From positions 1 to 15,000 of the forward strand of contig JAHBMJ010002200.1 in assembly GCA_018398765.1 (NCBI GenBank): a stretch of DNA of 15,000 bases, written 5' to 3'. Positions 1 to 9,320 of the stretch are shown here, piece after piece. Each line of letters starts with the position of its first letter. Position 1 is the first letter of the stretch. Position numbers and translations under genes: made by a program. Source of the DNA: Chromera velia (taxonomy: Eukaryota > Sar > Chromeraceae). Below the pieces are notes generated by a model. That model ran no database searches. It was given only the letters and a program-made list of their open reading frames with translations, and was not told the DNA's origin.

Positions 1-860
1 ATCGGGTGCGCGAGACTCTGCATGCATGTTAAACAGACAGAACGGACAGGTGGCGGCGTACCACATGGAACAACGCAGTGACGGCCGGTGTGCCAGCCGG
101 GGAAGGCCTTCTGCTCTGGGACCTCGATGCGGCGAGCCTGGAGTAGGAAGGAGGGGAAGTAAGGAAGGGGTACAAAATGATATCGAGCCTGCCCTCGACG
201 GCAAGAGAGGCAGAAGGGTCGCGGCAGACCTACTGAGAGACAGAGTAGGGCACACGGCAGCTGCCGTCTCATCTCTCGCCGGCGCCGGCAAAATTTTTAA
301 CAGGGATCGGGAAGGGCAAAGCGGGTCATGGGGGAAGGGGGAGAAGGGGGGGACAATGGGGAAGGGGGGAGAGGGAGGGAAAGGGGGGGAAAGAGGGGGA
401 GAGAGGGGTTGCTTCGGGGTGGGGGGGGGCTGGCCGAGAGCATGCGAAGTACTAGCGATTGAGTGTGACTGAAGCATCTTTTGTCTGAAGTTGAGAGTTC
501 ATGTGTCGAAAGGAGCAGCAAAGGGATAAAACGAGATAGAAAGAAGAGATGAGATAGAAAGAAACCAGCGGGGCAGTCTGCAATATGTCCGGTCGCTTCC
601 CTCCCTCCCTTTATGTAGCCGCTGACACGCGCGAAATGTATTTATGCTCGACGAGACGGCCAAGCCCTTCTATCAACGAGAACTCGAAGTCGATCGCCTA
701 CCCCTACGTCAGCTGCATATGAAACGCGGGCAGAGGACTGCCTGATTGTCGCCGCCATATGCTTATGCCCACGCATGCCCGCGACTGCCTGTGACCGCTC
801 TTATGCCCCTGCACTAAACTTGGAAGGGGAGTGAGCTCATTGCAAAGCTGAGCATCAAAG
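1..860. other. No recognisable gene
   Basis: I see no convincing coding region here. The open frame that crosses 26-472 is Gly/Arg-rich only because of the G-run tract inside it. A 13-base direct repeat (GAGATAGAAAGAA) occurs twice within 533-565. An octamer palindrome TGCATGCA lies at 20-27, a motif common in coccidian intergenic DNA. The stretch is most simply intergenic or intronic. Confidence 0.5.
326..430 (+). repeat. G-run purine tract
   Basis: The plus strand carries many runs of four or more G separated by one to three A (GGGGGA and GGGGAA units), ending in a run of about ten G near 421-429. Many groups of four G-runs lie close together, so intramolecular G-quadruplexes could form on the plus strand. 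This is a simple-sequence tract; a regulatory role is not shown. Confidence 0.8.
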
Positions 861-1240
861 AGGCGGACTATGAGAGCAACAAGCCGACTCGAAGCGCCGC
901 ATGTGCCGCGCATTTGGAACTTCTGGAGCTCCTTTTGGAAGAGTGACTTTTTTTCTCTCTCGGCTTCTCTTCTTTGCGTATGGCTTGGGAGTCAGACCCC
1001 TCATGTAGCTGAGAGCACGTCAAGCACACGAGGGGGCGCTTTCATTCACTGTCTCCTTCTCACTTCCTTCTGCTGCTTTGAAACGTTTCGGGTTATCCCT
1101 AGCTTCCTTCTTAATTTAAGAAAAAGAGACTGGAAGAGGCGGAGAGAAAATGAGTAGAAGAGGAGCAAAAGGAGAAAAAATCTTTAAAGAGATGTCTAGT
1201 TCAACGAGAAAAGAAGAAAAAATGAGGGGACAGCCCGTGC

Positions 1241-1759
1241 ATGTCTCTGTATCCGTTCTACATCTTCTCCCTGCAGGGGGATGCCGGTGCTTTGGAGGCC
1301 CTCTGGGTTCTCTGGGTATCGCCTCTCCCCCTCGCAGCACGGGAGTTGATGGGAGCCTTGGTGGAGCTAGCCGTCTCTACGCGAGCATCTGTGTGGAGCC
1401 AGATGGTGTACCGCCCGGCATTTCCCTCCGATAGGTCTGACCGGCTGCCGTTCACGGCCGTTCGTTCGTTGATGTCTGTTGTCTTGATTTGCTCTTCCTT
1501 GCATCTGTCATGGTACAAGGACGCTCGAGATTTCATTCCTTCGACTACATGCTTTGAAGTGTTCTATTGGTTGTATGGGTTTATATTATATCTGGTTGAT
1601 CGTGTTCTTTTGCTCGCCTTTTTTCCCTTTCTGCGCATGCTCGAATGTGTCTGGCTGATCGCGAGGACGCGATTTTCTTGTCTGTGGCCGGGGGGGATCT
1701 GTGGAGTCCTACCCTGTGGCGCCGCCCTCTGGACCCTCGCATGCGCTATATCTGAATGA
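1241..1759 (+). CDS. Doubtful 172-residue frame with hydrophobic segments
   Basis: An ATG-started frame of 172 residues whose product I do not recognise. Residues from about 80 onward contain hydrophobic stretches (around 80-97 and 105-140) that could be membrane helices, but the underlying DNA is T-rich, which gives such stretches by chance. The ATG context (T at -3) is poor. A strong splice acceptor, a long pyrimidine run ending CTGCAG, falls at 1271-1276, and a possible donor (GATAG, then GTCTGA) follows at 1433. An alternative reading is therefore an internal exon 1277-1433 rather than an intact small gene. Just upstream, 1105-1240 is purine-rich with no sign of coding. Confidence 0.2.
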   Translation: MSLYPFYIFSLQGDAGALEALWVLWVSPLPLAARELMGALVELAVSTRASVWSQMVYRPAFPSDRSDRLPFTAVRSLMSVVLICSSLHLSWYKDARDFIPSTTCFEVFYWLYGFILYLVDRVLLLAFFPFLRMLECVWLIARTRFSCLWPGGICGVLPCGAALWTLACAISE

Positions 1760-2089
1760 GCCCGCATGCCAACGCTAGGCTCCACCGCCGCGCTTTATTT
1801 CGTACGTGTCGCGCGCGTCGATCAAAATTGTTGAAATCGATCGAGTCTGACGTTCGTATTCAAGCATGCAACATGTTACTCAAGCAACGGATAGCATCGT
1901 TTGAGTCTGATATCTGTTTACCATAGATCAAGAGAGATCAGGAGTCTGAGAGTCTGAAACAGAGAGAAGCATAAGTAGAAACCGTGCATGATAGAATGAA
2001 CCCAGCTGATTAGAATCCTAGATCGCTCTAGAGCTAAACCTTCTGTAAACTGTTGCCTGAGTTAGTGTTGCTCACGTTCCTTCTCTTAA

Positions 2090-2480
2090 CCTTCCCTAGG
2101 CTCTTATCCTTGCTTTACCTTCTCTTTGGACGCCACAAGGCGGCTGGACAGGGGGGACAAAGCAATCCTCTACTACGTGGCCACCTATAAGCTCCAGGTC
2201 CCTAAGGAGTCGCTTGGCCCCTGCCTTGCATGAACCCCAAGGGCACTTCATACCTTCCATAGGGCGCCGACAATCTTTAGCCGAGGACGACACCTTTGCA
2301 CTTCCTCCGAGGTATCACCCATGCAGGATGATATAGGAAACGGCTTAGACCAACCACGTGAACACACCGCAGCCGCTACTGAAGGAGGACCCCCTCCTAC
2401 TGGAAGTGGGCTCTAGTAGTACATAGTGCTAACGCCTCGTCGGGACCTGGATATCCCCCCTGTGGTGTAATCTACACCCT
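2090..2480. other. Unassigned block with coding-like composition
   Basis: This block differs from the AT-rich DNA on its right. On the plus strand an excellent splice acceptor (long pyrimidine tract ending CCCTAG) sits at 2080-2099, followed by a frame with plausible protein composition to a TGA at 2231-2233; the same frame stays open from there to a TAG at 2414-2416. On the minus strand there is an open frame across 2293-2096 and donor-like GTATGA and GTAAAG sites. A perfect short hairpin GGTGTA-ATC-TACACC lies at 2464-2478. I could not match either strand to a family. It may be a terminal exon, a decayed gene or part of an old transposon. Confidence 0.25.
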
Positions 2481-2579
2481 TGCAGTCGATAGACGGTGAC
2501 CAACGGTGAAGTGCAAATTGAATATATCGAAATCAACTGATTGATTTGAAGCTCTGCCTGGGCACACGTAGCGCATGCA

Positions 2580-3110
2580 TATTAATAGTAGCTCTGAGTG
2601 TAAACCAAACCTTTCAATCATATAATAATAATAAAAAAAACTAATTCAGGTTTTGGCCTAAGTTTATTTATTTATTTTTTTACTTATGGGGAGCCTAGCT
2701 GTACAGTAGGGTACATATACGTAGTATTTATTTGTAAATAACCGGGTAAGGAGTAAGCTATATTGGGAAATTGAAGTTGCAATTTAATTATAAATTTAGT
2801 TCTTAAAACTATGTTTTGCGATAAATTTAATGATAACATTAATTCATTAATTAATTATTTAATTTACGTTGTTTTTATTATTATACTATGTAATAATAAA
2901 CAAAGGTCAGGCTATCTCTGTGCATAATAACCTCATCACATTGTCATGATCACAAAAAAGATTGTTGCGGCCTCCTCAATTGACCTAGAGTCCTAGACCT
3001 AGAGTAAACTGAGTAGCTTTGCAACTGAGATTAAAAACTTCTGTCACATTCAAGATCGACGAGTCATTGACCTGTCTGTTTATGTTTTACCCTGAGTCAT
3101 TGACTGTCGG
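2580..3110. other. AT-rich stretch without gene
   Basis: Strongly AT-rich sequence with short homopolymer and ATTA/TTTA runs and stops in every frame. No gene, RNA or transposon end is recognised. Confidence 0.6.
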
Positions 3111-3119
3111 TTGGTTTTA

Positions 3120-3427
3120 GAAAAAAAGAAAGAAAGAGAGAAAAACAGTAAGGAAGAAAGAAAGACAGTAAAGAAGAAAGAAAGACACTAAGGAAAAAAG
3201 AAAGACAACAAGGAAAGACAGCAAGAAAGACAGCAAAGAAGAAAAAAAGATAGAAGAAAAAAAAAGAAGACATCGAGCTGTCTTTAAAAAAAGGAGAAAG
3301 AAAGAAGGAAAGACAACCTGGCCCCCAGAATCAATTAAGAAATGACCAGTAAAAAACAAAAGACAGAAAAAAAGCATGTAAGGCAAAAACGTACAAAATT
3401 GGGTTAAAAGAGAAAAAAAGAAAGACA
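3120..3427 (+). repeat. Purine tract (GAAA-type) with a 20-base subrepeat
   Basis: About 300 bases are almost only A and G on the plus strand, built from GAAA and AAAG units. Within it a 20-base unit beginning ACAGTAAGGAAG repeats in exact phase at 3145, 3165 and 3185, then decays into 12-13 base units. The Phe/Leu/Ser-rich frame on the opposite strand is a product of this composition and is not reported as a gene. Long polypurine tracts can form triplex (H-) DNA; that is general knowledge, not something shown here. Confidence 0.85.
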
Positions 3428-3429
3428 TC

Positions 3430-4116
3430 GCACACCAAAATCAAATTCATTTTATCTAAATTGTTAGATGATTCAGATCAAGCATCCAACTTTCTATGAG
3501 GAGTGGATTTCATGCCATCCACGTTGAAACACTTCTCCCAAAGTGACTCCAACACTCTTAATCATTCTGCTGCTAAAGCAAACCACCGCAAGTTCCTCAC
3601 AACTCATCAGATTGCTTTAGGCCGTCGACTCACTCAAAACCCTTCACAGACGTTACGCTCTGTAGCTAGATTCCACCCAGAGTCAGATAGGTGGACCGCC
3701 ACAAGATTATAAATTTTATGTGTTTACATACGAGTAGACACAAAGAGTTTAAAAAGTTGATTGTGAATCATTCTGAGTTAACTTGTTTTCATGTCTAGCT
3801 TAAATATAAAATGCAAGACTAGAATGTAAGCTGCAGAGAAATTTCAGTAGAGGCAATTCGTGCACTGCCTTGATGTTTTGTGCTAGGTTTTGTGCAGAAA
3901 TTCGAATTACTCAACTTCAATTACTTTGCAATTAAATCGACTATTTTACACCTATATAACATTTCTATATAAATTGAGTTACCAACTTACCATGAGTTAC
4001 CCACTCACTCACCTACTTAGTGCTGCAGTGACGAACCTCAAGACGAGCCTATCAGAAAGTTGCCTGTCTGATGCGATGCTTGTCAGACACTGGGTCAAAT
4101 TGATGGAGGTCAAAAC
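3430..4116. other. No gene recognised; possible intron of the crotonase gene
   Basis: The sequence is mixed to AT-rich (most so at 3710-4010) with stops in all frames apart from short open runs such as 3503-3712 on the plus strand, which has no recognisable motif. Since the crotonase-like gene to the right runs leftward and lacks its 3' exons, this stretch could be a long intron, but I found no exon in it. Confidence 0.35.
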
Positions 4117-5165
4117 CTAGTGGAGGTTCAGTCTTGCAGTCTACCCGAATGAAGTCCCGAATCATCTCTGGCAGGACAGATGGAGGAAACACGGAGAAAT
4201 GGGTGGGTAAGATGCTGTGATCTTCCCCTCTCCTTATTCCCGCCAATTGATAATGTCCCCCTGTCTGCAAGTACAGTTCAACAGAGTTTGCAGAAACTCA
4301 AAGAGAGTTTGTACAATCAGATGAATGTATCGATATCTGCTATCCATCTGTCTTTATGCCTCCTGCGTCTTTCACTCTCAAATCTCTCCTGCTTTTCCTT
4401 CTTCTCCATTGTTCGCCCCTCTCTCTTTTTTCCGTCTGGGCCCCCCTCGCAGCGTTTTCCTTGACTCATTCACTTATGCTGTTGGCCTGTTCAATCTCTA
4501 GCTGCATTCCAAGTCCCCCCCGAGCTGCTCCTCAAACCGTGGCACTCGCGAAGGAAAAGAAAAAGCAGCACGCAACACCACGTACAGACCGACTGACGTA
4601 GAGAATTGTTACGTAGAGCCGCCGTTCTTTACTCAGGTCCGATCCAGCACAGTACACTTTGCCTGTCTGGAGTGTCAGGAGAACAATGCCGATGTCAAGC
4701 TCTTCCTCCAAAGCTTGGACCTGCAGGAAGCCATGCATGCATGGGCAAGAACGGAACGATGGCAGAACGTTGTGTGATAGATCGAGGGAAGAGTCACATA
4801 TATTCAACAACAGGTAGAGTCACTGAGAGAGCGCAAGTACGAAAAGGTTAATTTTGCGATTGGGTGTAAAAGAGTGAGACAGTAAATACCTCAATAAACT
4901 TGTCCTTCGAATCATTATTCAATAAACGCCCTGATCAAATGTCAAAAACACTTCAAATCTGTGCCGCAAACGCGAAAGTGGAGTTTTTTTTGAGTATCAG
5001 ACTTGCATCACATGCGGGACCTTGAGTAACTGGTGTCAGACAGAAGACAACATCATGCAGCTGCACCCTCCTGACGTCAAAGTCAGTTCCGTAGTGATTT
5101 CCGCCCATTCGGGAAAGCTCAAACAGGAACGCGAGGGCTTTTTCCTCGTCCGTCGCAACATCCAT
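4117..5165 (-). CDS. Crotonase-family protein (enoyl-CoA hydratase/isomerase-like), 5' exons only
   Basis: Four minus-strand exons join without breaking frame: 5165-5021, 4930-4890, 4720-4633 and 4167-about 4117 (or 4145). Phases agree at each junction (1, 0, 1), and introns of 90, 169 and 465 bases begin GT and end AG; the last two have strong pyrimidine tracts, while the first donor (GTCCCG) is weak. The ATG at 5165 is preceded by AAG and followed by G, a good start context. The joined product has about 110 residues. Exon 1 ends in a beta-strand-like VQLHDVVFCLT; exon 2 gives an LLNNDS segment; exon 3 gives QALEEELD, a hydrophobic strand IVLLTL, then GKVYCAGSDL, the signature of the crotonase fold in which the backbone near the CAGxDL loop forms half of the oxyanion hole. 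Crotonases hydrate, isomerise or hydrolyse acyl-CoA thioesters. The Gly-rich second half (AxxNGxxxGGG) and the rest of the fold were not found to the left, so the gene continues in unseen exons or is truncated. The exact reaction and compartment cannot be told. Confidence 0.6.
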
Positions 5166-5483
5166 CTTCCCACCTGCGCAACAACACGTGTAGAAATGCC
5201 GAGAGAGATCACGAGAAAGCATGCAGAAAAAAAACAAAGCACACAACCTAACGCTACATGAATCTTGTTGACCGACTTTTGAGTCGCGAGCATGCGTGTC
5301 TGCACCGCGATACAAAAGTCAACATGGTCAGAAAAAGCAAAAAGACATCTTCATCCAGACAGTCGAGAGAGCGGCAGATATCAAAACTAGTTACTATGCT
5401 TAAATCCATGGGGATTCATATGTACATAGGAACATCTTTTAACACCACAGACCTCAGCATGGTTTTGTGCCAGATTTGCCGAC

Positions 5484-5511
5484 CTCTCTCTTTCTTTCTC
5501 TCGCTCTCTCG

Positions 5512-5571
<60 letters not shown>

Positions 5572-5580
5572 ATGTGTGTA
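5484..5580 (+). repeat. Compound microsatellite (CT)n(TG)n(TATG)n
   Basis: A pyrimidine CT run with a few TTC and CG interruptions passes directly into about eleven TG units and then about five TATG units. The open frames on both strands here (Ser/Leu, Cys/Val, Tyr/Met repeats) are translation of the repeat and not genes. Confidence 0.95.
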
Positions 5581-5754
5581 GGTTCCACGATTACTCGTGC
5601 TGAAGACAGTCGGCGAAGGCTATCTGCCTTTCTGCTTGCACGCTTCACAAAAGGCCAAGGAAGGAGCCGATGCCTGTCGTTTGATCGTGGGTTCAGAAGT
5701 CAGAAGAAACAAGACAAAAGAGCCAACAGAAAAACGAACAGAAACACCAGAAAA

Positions 5755-5960
5755 TGAATGTATACATGGGCGGACGGATGGACAACTGAAGGGACGAACA
5801 GACAAAGCAGATAGACCGATTGACGGACGCTCAGACATGCAGCACACTGATGACCAGATAGATTGACCGAAGGACAGGCAGAAAGGATGATGGATGGACA
5901 GAGACACACACTTAAAGAGACATGCAAATTGGCGTACAAATACACAGCCAGCCAGCTAGG
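5755..5960 (+). repeat. Degenerate GACA/GACG tetranucleotide repeat
   Basis: Units of GACA, GACG, GGAC and GATG recur at irregular four-base spacing for about 200 bases, typical of an old, decayed tetranucleotide satellite. Open frames on both strands (Cys/Pro/Ser/Val pattern on the minus strand) reflect the repeat. Confidence 0.75.
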
Positions 5961-8275
5961 CAGACAGCAGATGGAACGACCCGCCTTCTGAGTTCGTGTA
6001 AGGGGAGGGTCCATGCAGAATTGCGGATGGAGAGAACCCGTCTTGCCACTCTCCAAACTTCTCTACAGTCGCCAGAGTCTGCACTCATTTCATTTCATGG
6101 ACATGCAGGGACTTTCAGGGACTTGAAGAGATGTCGGGGTCGACCGAAGTTTTTAGTCGCCTTTCGGTGTATCCAGTACTACATTGTGGAACGTGCAACT
6201 GCTATGGATCAGGCCTTTTTGTGAAGCCTATCCTGCGCATATGATCTGGCGTTCTGTGCATGTCCTTGGAAATGGATGTCCATATGGACGCTTGGAGAAG
6301 GAAGAACTTAAGATTGGCTCGCTTCCAGTGTGGACGACTTGTCCGCCCAACTGTTTATCTGAGAAGCTGAATGCTTTCCCGTCTCTCTCTCTTTCTGTCA
6401 GTCACAGCTCCTGTACCCACCTCCGCCCTCTCCAGGAAGGCAAGCCTCTTTTCGTCTGGCCAGGTAGTGTTTGACTTGAGAGAAAGGGGCGGCTGCAAGC
6501 ACATCACAAGGTCGAGGATGGATTTGATCGAATTGTGTGCCTCTCGGAAGAATTTAGCGGAGACAAGCAGTATGTATGCAATCGAGAATCGAATCGAAAG
6601 GTTTGATTGAAAATGTATCGTCACATGTCAGCACACTCCGGCACTTTTCCCCTGATCTTGCAGCTTCCATACTGACTGACCTGACGACATGAGAGCCCGA
6701 CGAAATGCTTCGCAGAAATTCTCCGCAGCTCTACAGCAAAGTCCCTGCGTGCACAGGCCGAGTGATCATGGGAGGGACGCACATAGAGGACCCGGACGGA
6801 TGGTGATGCACCAAAAAAAGAATAAAGGAAGTCCGAGAGTCTGGAATGGGTGGGTCATGCAGCAGCAGCAGCAGGATCGAAAAAAAGGAAGGAGAGGACA
6901 TGATCATTGAAAGTGAGATGTCAACACAAATCAGGGCATTCATGAAGAAGAATTTCAATGACCAGCAGATACTGAAGGAAAATTTCGATGACGCACGCAC
7001 AGGCAAAGGTACACCTAGTGGGAGGGAGGGTTAGATTGGAGAGAACGGATGGGAGGTGGCAGGAATGAGGAGAAAGAAGTGGTTCGTAACTTGATCAAGA
7101 CTTGTTTGGGGCGCACCGAAGGATGGATCCATTTCGATTTGAAACAGAAGACTGTCCCTTGTATTTGGAAGAGCGTTTTAGGGAAAGGGAACACACAAGT
7201 AAGGGTAAAAAGTTTCTTCGCAAAGCGCCAATGCAGCAACTGCAGTGAACATCCAAGCCTCCCAATGCAGCCAGCCTTACAGAGAAGTCCAGCTCAGACT
7301 CGGAGAATCTTTCTTCAGAGCAGTCTTTAGTCAGCCCATGCAAGAACTCGACAAGAACTTACCACAAAGAGAGGGTCTGATCCTCCTTCCAAAGGTTCAG
7401 CTGAGGAACCTGCCACCCAGAATTTAGGAGACCTCCTGCAAGAGAGAGATACAGACAGTCGCCTCCTCCTCCACACTCCTGCAAGAAAATGAACAAGAAT
7501 GCACCCACTGAGAACTGAACGGATTCACTCAGACATTTCTTGATGCTTCAAAGACCGACGCGTCCTCTTGACCCCCGGAAGGAAATTCATTCCCATTCTT
7601 TTTTAAAGGAAGCCTTAGAAACAACTTCCTTTCTCTTTCGACGCCATAATGCCAGGCAAAGAACATGATCCTTCCAATCGTCTCCTTTTTTGTCGTCTCA
7701 TGGGAACGTAATCAAAATCTCTTTTCCTTTCGTTTCTTCTGCGCATGCTGGTTTGATGCAGTCATTGGAAAATCACCTTTGCAGCAAGTGTCCCTTCTGG
7801 GCTTGCATGTTCCAAGGCCCCCTTCTGCCCCTTCCAGGCCTTTACCCGTTGCGGCCAGAATTTTCCTATTTGATTTGTCCACCTTCTGCTGACGGCCTTG
7901 CATGGTTCCTGCAGACACGAGCATATTCCCATTCACGGACATGCTGAGCGATGACCGATGCTCGAAGGACTCATGAAACTTTCTCTCTGGGCGTGCTGAG
8001 GAAGGTTGGTGACGCTGTCGAAGCAGACCGAGACTTGCATCTCAATTGTATGAAAGACCACGCATGCGAACGCCAGTACGCGCGTTCCTGCCTGTCTCTT
8101 GCATGGTCACCTCTCCAGATTTATCCATGATGAACCAACGTTGGCTGTATTTCTGGCGAACCACCTGGTGTAAACCCACAATGGAGGGAGAGTGTTGAGG
8201 TTAGAAATCACTGTCAGAAGAAGAAACAAAGAAAAGAACCTAAACTCACCCATTGAACCCTGTATGATCAGATCC

Positions 8276-8276
<1 letters not shown>
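5961..8276. other. No convincing gene; candidate small minus-strand exon
   Basis: This 2.3 kb has only short open frames, none with a recognisable domain. One minus-strand piece, 6744-6681, is bounded by a CACGCAG acceptor and a CGTCAG/GTCAGT donor and reads DFAVELRRISAKHF in one open phase; it could be a small exon of a gene starting further right, but nothing confirms it. Another acceptor-like TCTGCAG lies near 7910 on the same strand. A short run of CAG occurs at 6859-6874. The AACATGCC/GCATGC type motifs continue through the region. Confidence 0.35.
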
Positions 8277-8306
<30 letters not shown>

Positions 8307-8484
8307 GAACCAATCAATCAATCACTCACTCACTCACTCAATCAATCAATCACTCAATCACTCACTCACTCAATCAATCACTCAATCAATCAATCACTCA
8401 ATCACTCAATCACTCACTCACTCAATCACTCACTCACTCAATCAATCAATCACTCACTCACTCACTCACTCAATCAATCAATCA
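8277..8484 (+). repeat. Two-tetramer satellite (AATC and ACTC units)
   Basis: About 208 bases are built almost wholly of two tetramers, AATC and ACTC, differing by one base and mixed in an irregular order in a constant four-base register, with one early interruption (ATGAACC). The plus-strand frame reads Asn-Gln-Ser/His-Ser-Leu-Thr patterns only because of the repeat; I do not call it a gene. Confidence 0.95.
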
Positions 8485-8574
8485 TCCAGCGAACCTCTTC
8501 AGGCGCTATTGACAGCGCTGCCCCTCTTGGAAGGACTATCCAAAGTTCGAACACGTCCCTCTCAGTGCTCTCAC

Positions 8575-8744
8575 GTTCGGGGTCTGTGTGCAGATCAGAT
8601 CCCCCCCCTGCCGTCTCCGTCTTGGCAACAGAAGATTCCGATAGTACTTGAGAGAGTGTGGCGTTATCTCTGCGCTCATGGGCACACAAAATCTGGGCAC
8701 ACATAAGATTCTCCGCTTTTCTGGCCAGAAATGCCTCAATTGTG
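8575..8744 (-). other. Candidate internal exon on the minus strand
   Basis: Between an acceptor-like site (pyrimidine-rich stretch ending TTGCAAG, with AG at 8746-8745) and a donor-like GAAC/GTGAGA at 8575 one minus-strand phase is open and reads as a plausible amphipathic protein (TIEAFLARKAENL and onward), with no family recognised. It could belong to the membrane-protein gene that starts at 10162. The evidence is only splice-site appearance and composition. Confidence 0.2.
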
Positions 8745-9320
8745 CTTGCAAGGGTCAAGGGGAAACTTCGAGAACGAGCGTGAGGACATCAAGAGACGAA
8801 AGAGTTGAGATGAGAGGTCGAGTGCGAGGGTGGACAAGTGCACACAGAAGGGCTGGACTGACAGGATGCATGACAAGCAAAAAGCGAGAACGCAGCGTTG
8901 CAGAGCGAGACGGGAGAAGACTTGGACGAAACATGGACAGAGAGAAAGAGCTTCCTTTCTCTTTTCTCAATTTGAAATTCTCATACTTGATTTCTCTCAC
9001 AGCCGACCAAGCCAGCAATTGACTGAGCAGCAGCAGAGAAAAGGACACCCACCCCTTGAGAAATTCCGGTATGAGCACCATTGTTGTTTTCCTCTCTTCT
9101 GTGCCAGAGCCCTCCAGCAAGCGCATCTCGATTCGAAAGAATTTCTCCCCATCGGAGTTTTCGCCCTCCCTCTCTTTCTTTCTGCACAAGTAGCGATCCT
9201 TCTGCCCCTCTTCACCAATCTGTGCCTCATCAGACTCTCCCTTTCCCTTGTGGGGCTTCATCCTGGAGGCCCATAACGACAAAAAAGGCGGGGATTCAGA
9301 TCGGCTCCCCTCCCACTCAC

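Noticed and set aside
2290-2405. Minus-strand PVGGG then VAAAVC stretch as the missing oxyanion helix of the crotonase
   Set aside because: Two prolines directly after the glycines do not suit the helix, the spacing is off by one, an in-frame TAG precedes it and the following residues do not match the family.
5454-6056. Several open frames through the CT/TG/TATG and GACA repeats
   Set aside because: Their amino-acid patterns are direct translations of microsatellites.
8305-8706. Asn/Ser/His/Thr-rich plus-strand frame
   Set aside because: Translation of the AATC/ACTC satellite followed by unrelated sequence.
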